Of a DNA stretch of 64,000 nucleotides, positions 63,370-64,000 are shown piece after piece. The translations under genes and the position numbers were made by a program. Within the stretch, counting starts at the first letter, position 1. Each line of letters opens with the position of its first letter. Source of the stretch: Datnioides undecimradiatus (lineage: Eukaryota; Chordata; Actinopteri; Lobotiformes; Datnioididae); NCBI GenBank assembly GCA_008933995.1, contig WARS01000034.1:5176207-5240206 (forward strand), read 5' to 3'. Below the pieces are notes generated by a model. That model was not told the DNA's origin. It saw only the letters and a program-made list of their open reading frames with translations, and did not search any database.

Positions 63370-63701
63370 CGCGAGAGAAACAATTACCATCTTTGGGCGT
63401 GTCTGCAGACTTGGACGCTGGCGTGATTTTGCCCGGCGGCGTTCTGTCGTGACACACCTGGTGCAGGAAGTTGATGGATTTGCCGATCAGCAGGACCTTG
63501 AAGAGAGAGAGAGAGAGAGAGAGAGACGGTAGTGGTGACTTCAGGCGAACGGCGGCCCGGAGATGACCTGCAGAACGCCGGCGCGCGTACCTTGCGGGCC
63601 TGGTCCATGGTGATGAACGAGGGGATCATCGACTTCCTGAGGGAGTACTTGTCGTGCCACAGGCGATCCGTCTTGACGTTGGGATCCGACGCCACGAAGA
63701 A
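60452..63701 (-). CDS. tubgcp3: tubgcp3: gamma-tubulin complex component 3, C-terminal half, 5'-incomplete
   Basis: GCP3 is a core subunit of the gamma-tubulin small and ring complexes that nucleate microtubules at centrosomes and spindle poles. Twelve exons on the minus strand join in frame through AG/GT boundaries to 1392 nt: 463 residues and TGA at 60454-60452. Landmarks in order are [157 protein letters not shown] and [19 protein letters not shown]. These match vertebrate GCP3 closely, not GCP2 or GCP4-6. Human GCP3 has about 907 residues, so the N-terminal half lies past 64000. The part present covers the C-terminal gamma-tubulin-binding domain. Most introns are 79-160 bp; two are near 485 bp. 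It converges with fgf14. Confidence 0.96.
60598..60692 (-). CDS. tubgcp3: tubgcp3 exon K (penultimate)
   Basis: 95 nt: [20 protein letters not shown] then [11 protein letters not shown] and two bases of a split Arg codon. Acceptor cttacag. The donor GTTCGC at 60597 is weak, but using it is the only way to join in frame to the conserved AREPRLR start of the last exon. Confidence 0.93.
60774..60890 (-). CDS. tubgcp3: tubgcp3 exon J
   Basis: 117 nt, 39 codons: [20 protein letters not shown] then [19 protein letters not shown]. Acceptor cgctcag, donor GTAACA at 60773. Confidence 0.95.
60981..61121 (-). CDS. tubgcp3: tubgcp3 exon I
   Basis: 141 nt, 47 codons: [47 protein letters not shown]. Probably helical and highly charged at its end. 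Acceptor tttccag, donor GTAGGA at 60980. Confidence 0.95.
61122..61218 (-). other. tubgcp3: tubgcp3 97-bp intron H-I with donor-adjacent CA repeat
   Basis: On the transcribed strand the intron starts GTAACACAC and continues as CA for about 30 bases, leaving little room for other elements before the acceptor tttccag. Confidence 0.9.
61219..61350 (-). CDS. tubgcp3: tubgcp3 exon H
   Basis: 132 nt, 44 codons: [44 protein letters not shown]. The acceptor ggtgtag has a GT/GGGT-rich upstream stretch with few pyrimidine runs. Donor GTAACACAC at 61218 runs straight into a CA repeat. Confidence 0.95.
61351..61834 (-). other. tubgcp3: tubgcp3 484-bp intron G-H
   Basis: Contains a T-rich run (61775-61798 plus), CpG-rich DNA around 61680-61760, a C-run (61635-61645) and a tRNA-like T-arm fragment (61645-61690). 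No exon. Confidence 0.88.
61645..61690 (-). repeat. tRNA-like B-box/T-arm fragment in a tubgcp3 intron
   Basis: The minus strand reads GCTGGTTCAAGTCCAGAGC, a four-pair T-stem (CTGG/CCAG) and a seven-base TTCAAGT loop matching a B-box with one mismatch. A matching A-box, D-arm and acceptor stem could not be found, so it is more likely a SINE fragment than a tRNA gene. Confidence 0.3.
61835..61923 (-). CDS. tubgcp3: tubgcp3 exon G
   Basis: 89 nt: [20 protein letters not shown] then QMQYYITFE. Acceptor cctccag, donor GTCAGG at 61834. The next intron is 484 bp. Confidence 0.95.
62084..62219 (-). CDS. tubgcp3: tubgcp3 exon F
   Basis: 136 nt: [43 protein letters not shown]. Contains the FNFLWRAKR block characteristic of GCP C-terminal domains. 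The acceptor ttttag is preceded by a GT repeat rather than an ordinary pyrimidine tract. Donor GTACATTCACAC at 62083. Confidence 0.95.
62311..62379 (-). CDS. tubgcp3: tubgcp3 exon E
   Basis: 69 nt, 23 whole codons: [20 protein letters not shown] then IAT. Acceptor gctccag, donor GTATCACACAC at 62310. Confidence 0.94.
62443..62474 (-). repeat. tubgcp3: GT/CA microsatellite overlapping a tubgcp3 5' splice site
   Basis: On plus, CA units run to 62474; on the transcribed strand the donor GT is the first unit of the repeat. Its reading as a donor is fixed by exon D ending RLLE and exon E starting VSPGDTGW. Confidence 0.9.
62475..62610 (-). CDS. tubgcp3: tubgcp3 exon D
   Basis: 136 nt encoding [30 protein letters not shown] and [10 protein letters not shown]. 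Acceptor acccag. The donor GT at 62474 is the first repeat unit of a GT microsatellite (minus strand), so the splice site is embedded in simple sequence. Confidence 0.94.
62708..62897 (-). CDS. tubgcp3: tubgcp3 exon C
   Basis: 190 nt encoding [20 protein letters not shown], then [20 protein letters not shown], then [20 protein letters not shown]. Acceptor ccccccag, donor GTCAGC at 62707, with a CA repeat starting about eight bases into the intron. The YLLLGQGDF block is a hallmark of the GCP family. Confidence 0.95.
62898..63387 (-). other. tubgcp3: tubgcp3 490-bp intron B-C
   Basis: Holds a GT repeat on plus (63333-63362) about 25 bases inside the donor, and otherwise mixed DNA with no recognisable feature. 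Confidence 0.88.
63388..63496 (-). CDS. tubgcp3: tubgcp3 exon B
   Basis: 109 nt: [20 protein letters not shown] followed by a variable [16 protein letters not shown] linker, ending on the first base of a split codon. The acceptor's pyrimidine tract is a pure CT repeat (GA on plus, 63503-63525). Donor is GTAATT at 63387. Confidence 0.94.
63591..63701 (-). CDS. tubgcp3: tubgcp3 exon A (first in window)
   Basis: 37 whole codons, starting FFVASDP and ending FITMDQARK. Acceptor ttttgtag lies just above 63701 and donor GTACGC begins at 63590. The preceding residues of the family (around WIYDGELEDTYHE in human) are not encoded in 63720-64000, so the window ends inside an intron. Confidence 0.94.
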
Positions 63702-64000
63702 CTACAAAACACAGAGTTTAAAAAACACGATGGGGGCCTGAGAGGACTCGCAGTCAGAGGGTATCGCGGCCGCTCTGATTGGCTGTCTGCTGCGGGCTGA
63801 GGTCTCTATGCGTGCCGATGCATTTCTGAACCGACTGTCAGCCGCGCTTGCGAGCCCGTCTCTACCCAGCGCTCACCCACGGGCTATTTGCTGAAATCAG
63901 CCGCTTATACACAGAGATGTGGTTCGCTATGACCTGAAGCTACTCAGTATTTGTGTGTGTGTGTGATCATTTCCTCCATAACTCTGTCTCCATGTTCTGA
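63702..64000 (-). other. tubgcp3: tubgcp3 intron, window end
   Basis: Upstream (in gene sense) of exon A. No reading frame here matches the GCP3 residues expected before FFVASDP. It holds a short GT run near 63952-63964 and nothing else. Confidence 0.75.

Noticed and set aside
1-64000. CRISPR array, bacterial operon, phage or viral insertion
   Set aside because: No regularly spaced direct repeats with unique spacers, no dense collinear reading frames, and no viral-type genes were seen; all supported genes are spliced vertebrate genes.

Overview
This window is vertebrate nuclear DNA, almost certainly from a teleost fish. It has short GT/AG-bounded coding exons, dense CA/GT microsatellites, a decayed Tc1-like transposon on the minus strand, and several interspersed-repeat remnants of kinds common in fish. 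Nothing bacterial or viral was seen. Only two protein-coding genes can be supported, and they converge tail to tail.

fgf14 (plus strand, 9283-32969) is complete. Five coding exons (9283-9475, 16906-17016, 21338-21441, 32428-32626, 32821-32969) join in frame into a 251-residue fibroblast growth factor homologous factor (FHF) with the 1A-type N-terminus. The gene is compact: its introns are about 7.4, 4.3, 11.0 and 0.2 kb. The alternative 1B first exon is not recognisable here and probably lies before position 1. The product is an intracellular modulator of voltage-gated sodium channels, not a secreted growth factor.

tubgcp3 (minus strand, 63701 down to 60452, 5'-incomplete) is represented by its last twelve coding exons. 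These give 463 residues plus the stop, the C-terminal half of gamma-tubulin complex component 3, including the gamma-tubulin-binding region. Its 5' exons lie beyond position 64000.

Layout: 1-8700, upstream flank with a purine tract, GT repeats and an interspersed repeat; 8740-9282, CpG-rich promoter and leader of fgf14; 9476-16905, intron 1 with an alternating purine/pyrimidine stretch, a 1.4-kb pyrimidine tract, a duplicated block of about 0.5 kb and a cluster of RFX-type X-boxes; 17017-21337, intron 2; 21442-32427, intron 3 with a purine tract that becomes a 41-45-bp minisatellite and a GC-rich hairpin; 32970-55092, the fgf14 3' UTR and gene-free intergenic DNA; 55093-56447, the Tc1-like remnant; 56316-59841, a tandem duplication of about 1.75 kb overlapping the probable tubgcp3 3' end; 59842-64000, tubgcp3.

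The two genes do not share a pathway. I found no new protein system. The observations most worth checking are structural: CA/GT repeats abutting many tubgcp3 splice sites, two direct duplications, the purine tracts around fgf14, and the X-box cluster. All identifications rest on reading the sequence against remembered families; no database search or alignment program was run.
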